A stretch of 64,000 nt of DNA from CBDDCQ01 sp965226285 (GTDB taxonomy: Bacteria; Bacteroidota; Bacteroidia; Flavobacteriales; Ichthyobacteriaceae). The notes under the pieces are model-generated. The model was not told where the DNA came from. It did not search any database and worked only from the letters and a program-made list of their open reading frames with translations. Shown piece by piece: positions 26,201 through 35,010 of the stretch (position 1 is the stretch's first letter; every line of letters starts with the position of its first letter). Made by a program: the position numbers and the translations under genes. The stretch is taken from contig CBDDCQ010000004.1 in NCBI GenBank assembly GCA_965226285.1, positions 1 through 64,000 of the forward strand, in the 5' to 3' direction.

Positions 26201-26594
26201 CCAAGGAAACCCCAATAATACTATGTAGTCTCTTTATACATAGTTTTTCTAAAGCCATTCCAAATAATTGGGCTACATCTCTTACAGAAAAATCATCATT
26301 ATCTATAATGAGATTTTCTTTTTTTCCGTCAAAACCATTTCCTGGTATATTAAAACATATGACCGTATATTCGTTCAAATCTATTCTTTTGTTATATCCC
26401 ACAAGTGCATTCCACCATCCACCTTCATCGCATACATTAGAATTACCCGTAAAAGCATGGCAGATGAAAACACCATTTTGGTATAAATTTTGCTCATCTC
26501 CAAAGATTTGATACGACAATTCAAAATCTTTGAGCAACTTACCTGCAAAGGTAGTATAGCTAACTATAGAAATGTATTTTAAACCGCTGTTCAT
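23217..26594 (-). CDS. Homoserine O-acetyltransferase / aspartokinase / homoserine dehydrogenase fusion
   Basis: A single polypeptide of about 1125 residues holding three enzymes of the aspartate pathway. In numbering from the upstream ATG at 26618, residues about 10-335 are a MetX-type alpha/beta hydrolase: FICHAFTGNSN, nucleophile motif GVSLGGGIAWEM, catalytic Asp in GVDTDWFFPA and His in VHGHDAFL. From Met339 (MKVLKFGGKSLANKG) comes aspartokinase with ACT domains (ISLEGRGLLGKIGIDARIF), then homoserine dehydrogenase from about 785 (LNLAIFGKGNVGGTLIEQI; TNVGAGLPLVDTIKQL). The start at 26594 (MNSGLKYISI) is preferred because the promoter CAAAAGTA (TACTTTTG on the minus strand) at 26616-26623 overlaps the longer start. 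This channels aspartate towards acetyl-homoserine and threonine. Confidence 0.92.
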   Translation of the reverse strand: MNSGLKYISIVSYTTFAGKLLKDFELSYQIFGDEQNLYQNGVFICHAFTGNSNVCDEGGWWNALVGYNKRIDLNEYTVICFNIPGNGFDGKKENLIIDNDDFSVRDVAQLFGMALEKLCIKRLHSIIGVSLGGGIAWEMAYLYPDLAKYLIPIATDYKASDWIIGHNKVQQQILNNSMNPLHDARMMAMLFYRSPESFKQKFERSIDERQKQFNVESYLIHHGEKLQKRFLKESYQTMTHLLSSMNLEQDRGEIYLIVSKIKSEIVVIGVDTDWFFPAFENKELVDKLSKNGINITYKEIKSVHGHDAFLIENKQLSEILKPIFISKKNKMKVLKFGGKSLANKGIDNVLDIIERTYDQTKVILVLSARGSSTDQLEILLDKATQGKNFDEDFKKLCDYQNQICKDLDFSEDFEYMRKILDGVKLLGEYSLKIKDEFLSFGEILSCKTVIYLLKNRGLKCEFNDSRKLLKTDNHFGNAQILNSISEENVKEYFSSWEKDTIQVVTGFIASNIEGQTTTLGRNGSNYSAALFANYLNAEELQNWTHVSGIYTADPNIVSDAIKIKNLSFKEANELANFGANILHAKTIIPLIEKKIPIRILNTYAPEDEGTLIDNEGTGKGIKALSTIKDVALISLEGRGLLGKIGIDARIFNALSNENISVRIVSQASSERGIGFIVNIEDADKAKTTLEKEFKNEMENLDINHIKTNKNVAIISAIGNHLNFLHKSYGALIRNEIKPYLITNTINGEHVSLVVNKNDLIKSLNVIHSQIFGANKKLNLAIFGKGNVGGTLIEQIISNKQKVLKHRSLNLNIFAIASSNKLLLKANGISNNWREKLENSNLNDYSAQDLYTYAYENHLENLILVDTTASKEFVKNYSFFIERGFDIVSANKIANTISYDFYTQIRDLLTLKGKRFLYETNVGAGLPLVDTIKQLHHSGDKIQRIVGVFSGSLSYIFNTFSISNQSFFEILNVALEGGLTEPDPREDLSGNDVARKLLILARELDLKLEFQDIKIESLIPKELEPLSLEEFNGQKEVLNAYYEMKKKQIGKDKVLRYVGELDISGRLVVKLIAVSIASSLGQIKGSDSIFEIYTESYGDNPLIIQGAGAGAQVTARGVYGDILKLG

Positions 26595-26615
26595 ATTATT
26601 TAAATATAACTTGCA

Positions 26616-26623
26616 CAAAAGTA
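26616..26623 (-). promoter_or_regulatory. -7 promoter motif for metX-thrA/idi/queG
   Basis: Minus strand TACTTTTG fits TAnnTTTG. Its position rules against the ATG at 26618 and supports the one at 26594. Confidence 0.5.
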
Positions 26624-26939
26624 AATTAAAAAACCTTGATTTTGATATTATTTTTTATAGATTTAAGACTATTTATTTGTCCAATTTTGAGACTCAAAAA
26701 AATTTATTTCTTTTTTGATGTATTTCGTAATTTATTCTTAAATTTGTATCCCATTTTAAAAACATAAATTCAAAATGAAAATTGTAAAAATAAAGAATAA
26801 ATATTTTTTGGTATATATGCAAATTTTTTTGTTAATTTTGCAAATCAATTAAGTAATTGATAATTTATCAATTAATAATTAGTAATGCTTTTTTGCATCT
26901 AAATTAAGTAAAATTTAATTTTAAAAATATAATAATAAC
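26624..26939 (+). promoter_or_regulatory. Long leader with two plus-strand promoter motifs for the repeat lipoprotein
   Basis: TAAATTTG at 26739-26746 with TTTG at 26714-26717 about 21 bases before, and TAATTTTG at 26833-26840 with TTTG near 26807-26810. Both pairs match the Bacteroidota -33/-7 layout. A 25-codon frame (26775-26852, MKIVKIKNKYFLV) lies between them but shows no sign of selection. Confidence 0.5.
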
Positions 26940-29900
26940 ATGAAGAACTTGAAGAAAATGAATAGATATTTTTTTGGTGTATTAGCACTCATATTTTCTA
27001 TTACGCAACTGACTCAATGTAATAAAGACGATAAGCCTGACGAAAAGAGCAAAGAGGCATCTATTATCTCCTTTGAATTGGGCACTTATAAAGGAAAGTT
27101 AAACAGCACCTCCTTCATTATAGAGGTACCTTACGGAACGGATATAAATTCTTTATCGGCAAAGGTAGAGTTATCCGAAAAGGCAACTATCAAACCCGAC
27201 CCAAAGACGGTGGAAGATTGGAGCAAGCCAGTATCCTTTACGGTAACCGCAGAAAATGGAAAAGATAGCAAAAAATATACAGTAGAGGTAAAAATATTAC
27301 CTCCGGTATTGACCTTTGAAAAACTGACCAAAGAATATACAAAAGGTGGACGTTTGAATGCTACAGAAATTCTAAAGCATGTAAAAGGGCAAAAGGCTGG
27401 CTATACTTTAAAAGAGATCACAAATCTGAATCCTAATGATATAGTAACGGTCAATGGAAGTGCGCCAAATCTAAGATTAGAATTTAATCGAGTGGGCGTT
27501 TTTACGGCTTCGTTGGGTTTAAAACACAATGCTACCTCAGATTTGGATGTAACCATAATGAATGCAGCGTTTGAAATTACAAAGCAGGTTGCTCCTTTGG
27601 ATTTAAGCTGGAGCAAACAAAGCAAGGTTTACAGTCCCGCAGGAGAGATCAGCAATGCAGAATTATTAAACGGTCTTAGCGGTACAAAAACAGGCTATAC
27701 CCTTAAAACAGTAACCATCAGTGATGCAGGAGGCACAGGCGCAAGGGTTTCAGGGAGTGGCACTGCAGCTAAGATCGTTGGTTATACTCGGGCGGGTAAC
27801 TTGACCTTATCACTTGTATTTGAACACGCTACCAAAGCAGATAAAACCATAACGGGTGCACAATTTGAAATTACTGAGGGCTTAACTTGGCGTAAACAAA
27901 GCAAGGTTTATGGTTCGGGAGGAGAGATAAGCAACGTTGAATTATTAGGCGGTCTGCAGGGACCAAAAGAGGGCTATCGTATCAAATCAGTACAGATTAC
28001 CAATGATTCATCAGGAAGTGGTGCAAGGGTTTCAGGGAGTGGTACTGCAGCTAAGATCATTAATTATAGCAAAGCAGTTACCTTGACGTTGACGCTTGTA
28101 TTTGAACACGCTACCAAAGTAGAAAAAACCATAACGGGTGCACAATTTGAAATTACGAAGATGGCTGCACCTACCAATTTAACTTGGGTAAAACAATTGA
28201 AGAGGTATCGTTCTGGTGAAGAGATAAGCAACGTTGAATTGTTGTCAGGTCTCGAAGGTTCAAAAGTAGGGTATCGGATTAAAAGTGTAGCGATTACAAG
28301 TGACTCCTCAAGTAGTGGTGCAAGGGTTTCAGGTAGTGGTAATGCAGCTAAGATCATTAATTATAGCAAAGCGACTATCTTGACGTTGACACTTGTATTT
28401 GAACACGATACCAAAGTAGATAAAACCATAACGGGTGCACAATTTGAACTTACCAGTGGAGCTGTATCTGCACCTTTAAGTTGGGGCAGACAAAGCAAGG
28501 TTTATAGTGTTTCAGGAGAGATAAGCAACGTTGAATTATTGGGCGGTGTGCGAGGTACAAAAGACGGCTATCGTATCAAAACCGTACAGATTACCAATGA
28601 TTCAGGGGGCAGTGGTGCAAGGGTTTCAGGTACTGGTACTGCAGCTAAAATCATTGGTTACGGCAAAGCTACTATCTTGACGTTGACGCTTGTACTTCAG
28701 CACGCTACCAAAGCAGAAAAAACGCTAAATAATGCAGTGTTTGAAATTAGAAAGATGCCCGTACCGGCTGATTTGACTTGGCGTAAACAAAATAAGGTTT
28801 ATAGTGATAGAGGAGAGATCGGCAATGCAGCATTATTAAACGGTCTTAGCGGTACAAAAACAGGCTATCGAATAAAAACAGTAAGCATCAGTAATAAAGC
28901 AGGTACAGGCGCAAGGGTTTCAGGGAATGGTACTGCAGCTAAGATCGTCAGTTATACCAAGGCGGGTACTTTGACTTTATCGATTGTATTTGAACACGAT
29001 ACCAAGGAGGATAAAAACATCACTGGTGCGGAGTTTGAAATTACAAAGATGCCTGTACCAGATGATTTGACTTGGCGTAAACAAAGTAAGCCTTATAGTG
29101 ATAGAGGAGAGATCAGCAATGCAGAATTATTAAACGGTCTTAGCGGTACAAAAACAGGCTATACCATTAAATCGGTAAGCATTACCCATAAAAACGGTAC
29201 AAGTGCGACTGTTTCAGGGAGTGGTACTGCAGCTAAGATCGTCAGTTATACCAAGGCGGGTACTTTGACCTTATCTATTATATTTGAACATGATACCAAA
29301 GCAGATAAAACCATAGCAGGTGCACAATTTGAAATTACAAAGGCGTCTGCCCCAGGTGATTTAACTTGGCGTAAACAAAGTAAGGCTTATCGTTCATCAG
29401 GAGAGATAAGTAATGCTGAATTATTATCAGGTCTTAGGGGTACAAAGACAGGCTATCGTATCAAATCAGTACAGATTACCAGTGATTCAGGGGGTAGTGG
29501 TGCGTCTGTTTCAGGGAGTGGTACTGCAGCTAAGATCACTGGTTATACTAAAATAACTGTATTGACGTTGACACTTGTATTTGAGCATGATACGAAAGCA
29601 GATAAAACCTTTACAAGTGCACAATTTGAAATTATCAAGGGCTCTGCCCCAAGTGATTTAACTTGGCGTAAACAAATTAAACGTTATAGTACTGGAGGAG
29701 AGATAAGCAATATAGAACTATTAGCAGGCGTTACGGGCAGTGATAAGAATGGATACACCATTAAAAGCGTTACCATTACCAATAAGAACGGTACAAGTGC
29801 GACTGTTTCAGGGAGCGGCACAGCAGCTAAAATTACGAGCTATAACAAATTGGGTACGCTTACGCTCACGCTTGTGTTAGCACACGATTCTAAAGACGAT

Positions 29901-32138
29901 GTAACCCTTAGCAATGCAAAGTTTGAGATTACGAGAGGTGCAGCACCAAGTTTAAGCTATACCAAGCAAAGGAAGCGGTTTAGCAGTGGCGGAGAAATTA
30001 CCAATGCCGATCTATTGACAGGCGTTACAGGAACAAGCAGTGATAAGGCAGGATACACGATTAAAACCGTTACCATTACCAATAAGAACGCTACAAGTGC
30101 GACTGTTTCAGGGAATGGTACGGATGCAAAAATTACGAGTTATACCAAAGTGGGTACGCTTACGCTCACGCTTGTGTTAGCACACGATGCTAAAGACGAT
30201 GTAACCCTTAGCAATGCAAAGTTTGAGATTACGAGAGGTTCAGCACCAAGTTTAAGTTGGACCAAGCGAACGAAAAAGTTTAGCAGTGGCGGAGAAATTA
30301 CCAATGGGGAACTATGGGCAGGCGTTACGGGCAGTAGCAGTGAAAGGGCAGGATACGCGATTAAAAACGTTACCATTACCAATAAAAACGGTACAAGTGC
30401 GACTGTTTCAGGGAGCGGTACTTTAGCTAAAATTACGAGTTATGACAAAGTGGGTACGCTTACGCTCACCCTTGTGTTAGTACACGATGCTAAAGACGAT
30501 GTAACCCTTAGCAATGCAAAGTTTGAAATAACGAAGGCGTCAGCACCGAGTTTAAGTTATACCAAGCAAACGAAGCCGTTTAGCAGTGGCGGAGAAATTG
30601 CCAATGGGGAACTATGGGCAGGCGTTACGGGCAGTAGCAGTGATAAGAATGGATACGCCATTAAAAACGTTACCATTACCAATAAGAACGGTACAAGTGC
30701 GACTGTTTCAGGGAGCGGCACAGCAGCTAAAATTACGAGTTATAACAAAGCGGGTACGCTTACGCTTACGCTTGTTTTAGAACACGATACTAAAGAGGAT
30801 GTAACCCTTGGCAATGCAAAGTTTGAAATTACGAAAGGTGCCGCACCGAGTTTAAGTTATACCAAGCAAACGAAGCCGTTTAGCAGTGGCGGAGAAATTT
30901 CCAATGGGGAACTATGGGCAGGCGTTACGGGCAGTAGCAGTGATAAGAATGGATACGCCATTAAAAACGTTACCATTACCAATAAAAACGGTACAAGTGC
31001 GACTGTTTCAGGGAGCGGCAGAACAGCTAAAATTACGAGTTATAACAAAGTGGGTACGCTTACGCTTACCCTTGTTTTAGAACACGATGCTAAAGATGAT
31101 GTAACGCTTAGCAATGCACAGTTTGAAATAACGAAGGCTACAGCACCGCGTTTAACTTGGACGAAGCAAACGAAGCCGTTTAGGAGTGGCGGAAAAATTA
31201 CCAATGCGGAACTATGGGCAGGCGTTACGGGCAGTAGCAGTGATAAGACAGGTTACACCATTAAAACCGTCAACATTGATAATCATGGAGGTACCAGTGC
31301 AACGGTTTCAGGGAGTGGTACGGTTGCTAATATTACGAGTTATAACAAAGTAGGAACGTTGACCTTAACGATTGTTTTAGAACATGATACTAAAAAGGAT
31401 GTAACCCTTAGCAATGCACAGTTTGAAATAAACGATGATTTTGCTGGTGGTGTTTGGGGGACTGCTGCTGGTGGCGATGGTAAGACTTACAATATCGTTA
31501 CCTCTGCTACTGGTAAAAAATGGTTAGATAGAAATTTAGGAGCCGATAGGGTTGCTACTGCTTATAATGATGCACAGAGTTATGGTGATTACTACCAGTC
31601 TGGTAGGAAACGTAACGGACATGAAAAACCAAATTCGGCTACTGCAACTGGCGCTATATCAGTAGAAGTTTCTAGTGGAGGTAAGTTCCAAAAAATTAAT
31701 GGGAATTGGTATAGTGGCTTACAAGCTGGGTATATTCCTCCTAGTAATTCTGGTGGTAGAACTTCCAGTACGGGTAATTTTTGGTTAGAGGATCCTGCTA
31801 ACTTAAGGGCTGGTAATGGAGGTGTACACAACCCTTGTCCCAAAGGTTTTAGAGTGCCTACTAGAGCTGAATGGAATAGTGAGATAAATGCCATCAACTC
31901 ATCTTGTACAGGTGATAAACGTGTTTGTTTTGTAAATGCTAATTTAAAAATTGTCACATCAGGGTTCCGCAGTACTAGTGGAACAGTTTCGTATCAAGGT
32001 ACTTATGGTTACAATTGGTCTAGTATACCATATGATTCAGAAAGTTCTTACCATTTTGTAATTTCAGATTCCTTTGTGGTGACTCAAGATACTCATCGTG
32101 GGAACGGATACGCTGTACGGTGTATCAGCGTTAGATAA
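26940..32138 (+). CDS. Giant tandem-repeat surface lipoprotein with C-terminal Fib_succ_major domain
   Basis: 1732 residues. The signal peptide ends in lipobox LTQC (Cys27), so it is lipid-anchored. Residues 38-120 are a DUF5018-like beta domain (FTVTAENGKDSKKYTVEV), also present in the 2378-3493 lipoprotein. One diverged and thirteen regular repeats of 95-100 residues follow, with pattern LTWRKQSKxYSSGGEISN...GYTIKSVTITN...SATVSGSGTAAKI...LTLTLVFEHDTK. The C-terminal 200 residues form a Fibrobacter-succinogenes-type major paralogous domain (TYNIVTSATGKKWLDRNLGA; NPCPKGFRVPTRAEWN; GNGYAVRCISVR). The build is that of an adhesin with a repetitive stalk and a lectin-like tip. A terminator hairpin overlaps the stop codon. 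Confidence 0.85.
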   Translation: MKNLKKMNRYFFGVLALIFSITQLTQCNKDDKPDEKSKEASIISFELGTYKGKLNSTSFIIEVPYGTDINSLSAKVELSEKATIKPDPKTVEDWSKPVSFTVTAENGKDSKKYTVEVKILPPVLTFEKLTKEYTKGGRLNATEILKHVKGQKAGYTLKEITNLNPNDIVTVNGSAPNLRLEFNRVGVFTASLGLKHNATSDLDVTIMNAAFEITKQVAPLDLSWSKQSKVYSPAGEISNAELLNGLSGTKTGYTLKTVTISDAGGTGARVSGSGTAAKIVGYTRAGNLTLSLVFEHATKADKTITGAQFEITEGLTWRKQSKVYGSGGEISNVELLGGLQGPKEGYRIKSVQITNDSSGSGARVSGSGTAAKIINYSKAVTLTLTLVFEHATKVEKTITGAQFEITKMAAPTNLTWVKQLKRYRSGEEISNVELLSGLEGSKVGYRIKSVAITSDSSSSGARVSGSGNAAKIINYSKATILTLTLVFEHDTKVDKTITGAQFELTSGAVSAPLSWGRQSKVYSVSGEISNVELLGGVRGTKDGYRIKTVQITNDSGGSGARVSGTGTAAKIIGYGKATILTLTLVLQHATKAEKTLNNAVFEIRKMPVPADLTWRKQNKVYSDRGEIGNAALLNGLSGTKTGYRIKTVSISNKAGTGARVSGNGTAAKIVSYTKAGTLTLSIVFEHDTKEDKNITGAEFEITKMPVPDDLTWRKQSKPYSDRGEISNAELLNGLSGTKTGYTIKSVSITHKNGTSATVSGSGTAAKIVSYTKAGTLTLSIIFEHDTKADKTIAGAQFEITKASAPGDLTWRKQSKAYRSSGEISNAELLSGLRGTKTGYRIKSVQITSDSGGSGASVSGSGTAAKITGYTKITVLTLTLVFEHDTKADKTFTSAQFEIIKGSAPSDLTWRKQIKRYSTGGEISNIELLAGVTGSDKNGYTIKSVTITNKNGTSATVSGSGTAAKITSYNKLGTLTLTLVLAHDSKDDVTLSNAKFEITRGAAPSLSYTKQRKRFSSGGEITNADLLTGVTGTSSDKAGYTIKTVTITNKNATSATVSGNGTDAKITSYTKVGTLTLTLVLAHDAKDDVTLSNAKFEITRGSAPSLSWTKRTKKFSSGGEITNGELWAGVTGSSSERAGYAIKNVTITNKNGTSATVSGSGTLAKITSYDKVGTLTLTLVLVHDAKDDVTLSNAKFEITKASAPSLSYTKQTKPFSSGGEIANGELWAGVTGSSSDKNGYAIKNVTITNKNGTSATVSGSGTAAKITSYNKAGTLTLTLVLEHDTKEDVTLGNAKFEITKGAAPSLSYTKQTKPFSSGGEISNGELWAGVTGSSSDKNGYAIKNVTITNKNGTSATVSGSGRTAKITSYNKVGTLTLTLVLEHDAKDDVTLSNAQFEITKATAPRLTWTKQTKPFRSGGKITNAELWAGVTGSSSDKTGYTIKTVNIDNHGGTSATVSGSGTVANITSYNKVGTLTLTIVLEHDTKKDVTLSNAQFEINDDFAGGVWGTAAGGDGKTYNIVTSATGKKWLDRNLGADRVATAYNDAQSYGDYYQSGRKRNGHEKPNSATATGAISVEVSSGGKFQKINGNWYSGLQAGYIPPSNSGGRTSSTGNFWLEDPANLRAGNGGVHNPCPKGFRVPTRAEWNSEINAINSSCTGDKRVCFVNANLKIVTSGFRSTSGTVSYQGTYGYNWSSIPYDSESSYHFVISDSFVVTQDTHRGNGYAVRCISVR
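27591..31434 (+). repeat. Thirteen tandem repeats of about 290-300 bp
   Basis: Repeats 2-8 (to about 29640) are 285-297 bp and differ from each other by many substitutions. Repeats 9-14 (about 29640-31434) are 294-300 bp and much more alike, the units at about 30540 and 30840 being nearly identical. The gradient shows recent amplification or conversion at the 3' end. Confidence 0.85.
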
Positions 32139-32159
32139 TGGTTAACTCATTAACCATTA
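32136..32159 (+). terminator. Hairpin terminator overlapping the stop codon of the repeat lipoprotein
   Basis: TAATGGTTAA, loop CTCA, TTAACCATTA followed by TTT. The 10-bp stem begins with the TAA stop. Confidence 0.7.
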
Positions 32160-32478
32160 TTTACATAGTAATGTAATATCGTAGAGACAAATTGCAATTT
32201 GTCTATACCTTGTTATTGTTTATGTTGTTTGTTGGTTAGCACAAACACAAGGGCTTGCAGGCTTTAGCCGCTCTTATAGCGCAAAAGCGAGCACATTTAT
32301 TCGGATATTAAAATATACTATCTGTTGCGAATCTGCATGTTTGATACATTATTTAAGTATTTATCAAGGGTAAAAAAACGGTGTCTAAACATAAGTTTAT
32401 ATAAGTGTATGTTATGTGAATTTTATAATGTATTTTTGCATAAGTTTTTTAAAACTTTAAATGATACACTAAAATAAA
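32139..32478. other. Intergenic region with a perfect palindrome
   Basis: After the terminator, AGACAAATTGCAATTTGTCT at 32184-32203 is a perfect 20-bp palindrome. The same core occurs inside both mod genes (about 1940-1960 and 9758-9778). Nothing coding is seen; the promoter of the DUF4494 gene lies at 32431-32438. Confidence 0.7.
32431..32438 (+). promoter_or_regulatory. -7 promoter motif for DUF4494 and ligA
   Basis: TATTTTTG fits TAnnTTTG; the ATG of the next gene lies 40 bases after it. Confidence 0.5.
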
Positions 32479-32949
32479 ATGATAAGAGATTGGTTTACCT
32501 GTAAAGTAAAATATCATCAAATAGATGACAATGGAAAAGAAGTAAAAACTATGGGTATATTTTTAGTAGATGGCCTGTCATATTCAGATGCTGAAACTAG
32601 AATTTATACCGAAATGGAAAATACCATAAGAGGTGCTTTTAAAATTATAAACCTCACTAAATCGAACTACACAGAGATTATAAATGGTGAAGATACGTAC
32701 CAATGGTACAAAATTAAACTATCTTGCATTACATTTGACGAAGAAACAGGCAAAGAGAAAAAATCTAATTACTATTATTTAGTATCTGCTTCATCTTGCA
32801 AAGAGGCTATAGACAATTTAGAAAACAACATAAAAAACAGGATATCAGATTACGTTATATCTACTGTATCAGTGACTAACATTATAGATGTATTCCCTTA
32901 TTTAGAAGGAGAACACATAAATACTGAAACAGCAGAAGTATTAAATTAA
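32479..32949 (+). CDS. DUF4494 family protein
   Basis: A 156-residue soluble protein. The opening WFTCKVKYHQIDDNGKEVK followed by YLVD-like FLVDGLSYSDAETRIYTEM and FKIINLTKSNYTEI is the pattern of DUF4494, a family found widely in Bacteroidota. The second half (WYKIKLSCITFDEETGKEKK, YYLVSASSCKEAIDNLE) repeats the beta-alpha layout, suggesting two related halves. It sits 41 bases before ligA under a shared promoter. Function unknown. Confidence 0.8.
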   Translation: MIRDWFTCKVKYHQIDDNGKEVKTMGIFLVDGLSYSDAETRIYTEMENTIRGAFKIINLTKSNYTEIINGEDTYQWYKIKLSCITFDEETGKEKKSNYYYLVSASSCKEAIDNLENNIKNRISDYVISTVSVTNIIDVFPYLEGEHINTETAEVLN

Positions 32950-32990
32950 CCATCTGCTTAAAGAAGATATGTGAAAATATTTTGCAGAAA

Positions 32991-34997
32991 ATGAAGATGG
33001 ACCCAGACATTAAACTCAAAATACAAAAACTTACAGAAGAATTACACCAGCACAATTACAACTATTATGTATTAGATGCTCCCACCATAAGCGATTTTGA
33101 TTTTGACAAAAAATTAGAAAGCCTCTGCCAACTAGAAAAACAATATCCGGAATTTGCCGATAAAAATTCACCAACCCAAAGGATAGGTGGGGAAATAATT
33201 ACCAAATTTGAAACTGTAAAGCACAAAAAGCGTATGTACTCCTTAAACAATACCTATTCAAAAACAGAGCTAAAAGAATATGTAGAGCGAATTCATAAAC
33301 TTACTGATAAACCTATAGACTTTGTATGTGAACTGAAATATGACGGTGTAGCTATAAGCATCACCTACAAAAATGGAAAACTACACAAAGCCATTACCCG
33401 AGGTGATGGCATAAAGGGCGATGATATTACTAACAATGTAAGAACCATTAAATCCGTACCACTGAAACTCATTGGAGAGGGTTACCCACATGAATTTGAA
33501 ATAAGAGGTGAGATTCTTATGAACACTCCAGACTTTGAAGAACTCAACCACAAGAGAAAAAAAAACGGAGAAGAACCTTACGCCAACCCTCGGAACCTAA
33601 CTTCTGGAACTCTAAAACTACAAGACAGTAGAGAAGTAGCCAAACGGAATTTAGATTGCTTTTTATATAGTATTCAAGGTGATAACCTCCCTTTTACAAA
33701 CCAATGGGAGAGTTTTGAAAAAGCTCGTCAGTGGGGTTTTAAAGTCCCTAATAGTAGTATAAATGCAAAGAACTTAACTGAAGTATTCGCATATTTACGG
33801 CACTGGGATACCCAACGCAAACAATTGCCCTATGAAATAGATGGCGTAGTAATAAAAGTAAACGCTTATGCCCAACAAAAAAAAATGGGATATACTGCTA
33901 AATCTCCCCGATGGGCTATTGCTTATAAATTCGAAGCCCAAAAAGTACAAACGATACTGAAAGAGATAACCTACCAAGTAGGTAGAACGGGAGCCATTAC
34001 CCCAGTAGCTAATTTAAAGCCCGTATCTTTGAGTGGAACTGTAGTCAAACGCGCTTCTATACACAATATGGACTTTATGACCAAAATGGATATTCGCCAA
34101 GGAGACAGCGTATGGGTAGAAAAGGGTGGCGAAATTATTCCAAAAATTGTAGAAGTAGATGATACGCAGAGAGACCCCTCTTGCTTACCTACAACTTTCA
34201 TAAGTCATTGCCCTGAATGCAATGCACCACTTACTAAAAAAGAAGATGAAGCACAACACTTTTGCCCAAACCAAGAGAATTGTCCTCCTCAAATAAAGGG
34301 AAAAATACAACACTTTGTCAGTCGAAAAGCTATGGACATGAAAGCCATAGGAAATGAAACTATAGAACTGTTCTTTAGTAAAGGTCTTATCAAAAATATT
34401 GCAGACTTATATACCCTAAAAAAAGAACAAATTATTACCTTAGAAAGAATGGCAGATAAATCTGCTGAAAATATTATTAATGCTATAGAGGATTCTAAAA
34501 ATATTCCATTTGAAAGAGTACTATACGCTTTAGGTATAAGATATATAGGAGAAACTACCGCTAAAAAATTAGCCTTTTACTACAAAACTATAGAAGCACT
34601 ATCGAATGCCACCTTTGAGCAGTTAATCGATACTGATGAAATAGGAGATGTAGTAGCCAAAAGCATCATAAGTTATTTCTCTAATGATGAACATATTAGG
34701 ATACTCAATAGGTTAAAAAACTATGGCTTGCAATTTAGTATGTCCACAGATTTCCAAGCAAACTACACCGATAAATTACAAGGAAAAACCTTTGTAGTAT
34801 CAGGTGTATTTAGCATACATCGAGACGAACTTAAAAAATATATAGAACACCATGGAGGCAAAAATACCTCTTCCGTATCCCAAAAAACAAACTATATAAT
34901 AGCCGGTGAAAATATAGGTCCCGCTAAACTGAAAAAAGCAAAAACTCTAAATATACCCATACTATCAGAAACTGATTTTTTTAAAATGATAAAATAA
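32991..34997 (+). CDS. ligA: NAD-dependent DNA ligase LigA
   Basis: About 668 residues, the usual length. It seals nicks in DNA using NAD. In the adenylation domain, FVCELKYDGVAI carries the Lys that is adenylated. Other landmarks are the Ia domain (YNYYVLDAPTISDFDFDK), the OB fold (VGRTGAITPVANLKPV), a zinc finger with Cys in CPECNAPL and HFCPNQENCPP, helix-hairpin-helix repeats, and a C-terminal BRCT domain (KTFVVSGVFSIHRDELKKYI). The ATG at 32991 (MKMDPDIKLK) is preferred to 32982. A shared terminator overlaps its stop codon. Confidence 0.95.
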   Translation: MKMDPDIKLKIQKLTEELHQHNYNYYVLDAPTISDFDFDKKLESLCQLEKQYPEFADKNSPTQRIGGEIITKFETVKHKKRMYSLNNTYSKTELKEYVERIHKLTDKPIDFVCELKYDGVAISITYKNGKLHKAITRGDGIKGDDITNNVRTIKSVPLKLIGEGYPHEFEIRGEILMNTPDFEELNHKRKKNGEEPYANPRNLTSGTLKLQDSREVAKRNLDCFLYSIQGDNLPFTNQWESFEKARQWGFKVPNSSINAKNLTEVFAYLRHWDTQRKQLPYEIDGVVIKVNAYAQQKKMGYTAKSPRWAIAYKFEAQKVQTILKEITYQVGRTGAITPVANLKPVSLSGTVVKRASIHNMDFMTKMDIRQGDSVWVEKGGEIIPKIVEVDDTQRDPSCLPTTFISHCPECNAPLTKKEDEAQHFCPNQENCPPQIKGKIQHFVSRKAMDMKAIGNETIELFFSKGLIKNIADLYTLKKEQIITLERMADKSAENIINAIEDSKNIPFERVLYALGIRYIGETTAKKLAFYYKTIEALSNATFEQLIDTDEIGDVVAKSIISYFSNDEHIRILNRLKNYGLQFSMSTDFQANYTDKLQGKTFVVSGVFSIHRDELKKYIEHHGGKNTSSVSQKTNYIIAGENIGPAKLKKAKTLNIPILSETDFFKMIK

Positions 34998-35010
34998 GCT
35001 ACCTTATTTT
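34991..35010. terminator. Bidirectional terminator between ligA and the E1-like gene
   Basis: AAAATAAG, loop CTAC, CTTATTTT. The hairpin covers the stop codons of both convergent genes, whose ends are 6 bases apart. Confidence 0.7.

Noticed and set aside
26595..26618. Longer start for the metX-thrA fusion at 26618
   Set aside because: It would overlap the TACTTTTG promoter motif at 26616-26623; the ATG at 26594 fits the MetX N-terminus better.
26775..26852. 25-codon frame between the two promoters of the repeat lipoprotein
   Set aside because: No start context or similarity; the second promoter overlaps it. Could be a leader peptide, but nothing in the sequence supports it.
27591..31434. 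Possible CRISPR or satellite-type repeat
   Set aside because: Units of about 300 bp are fully coding with conserved frame; they are protein domains.
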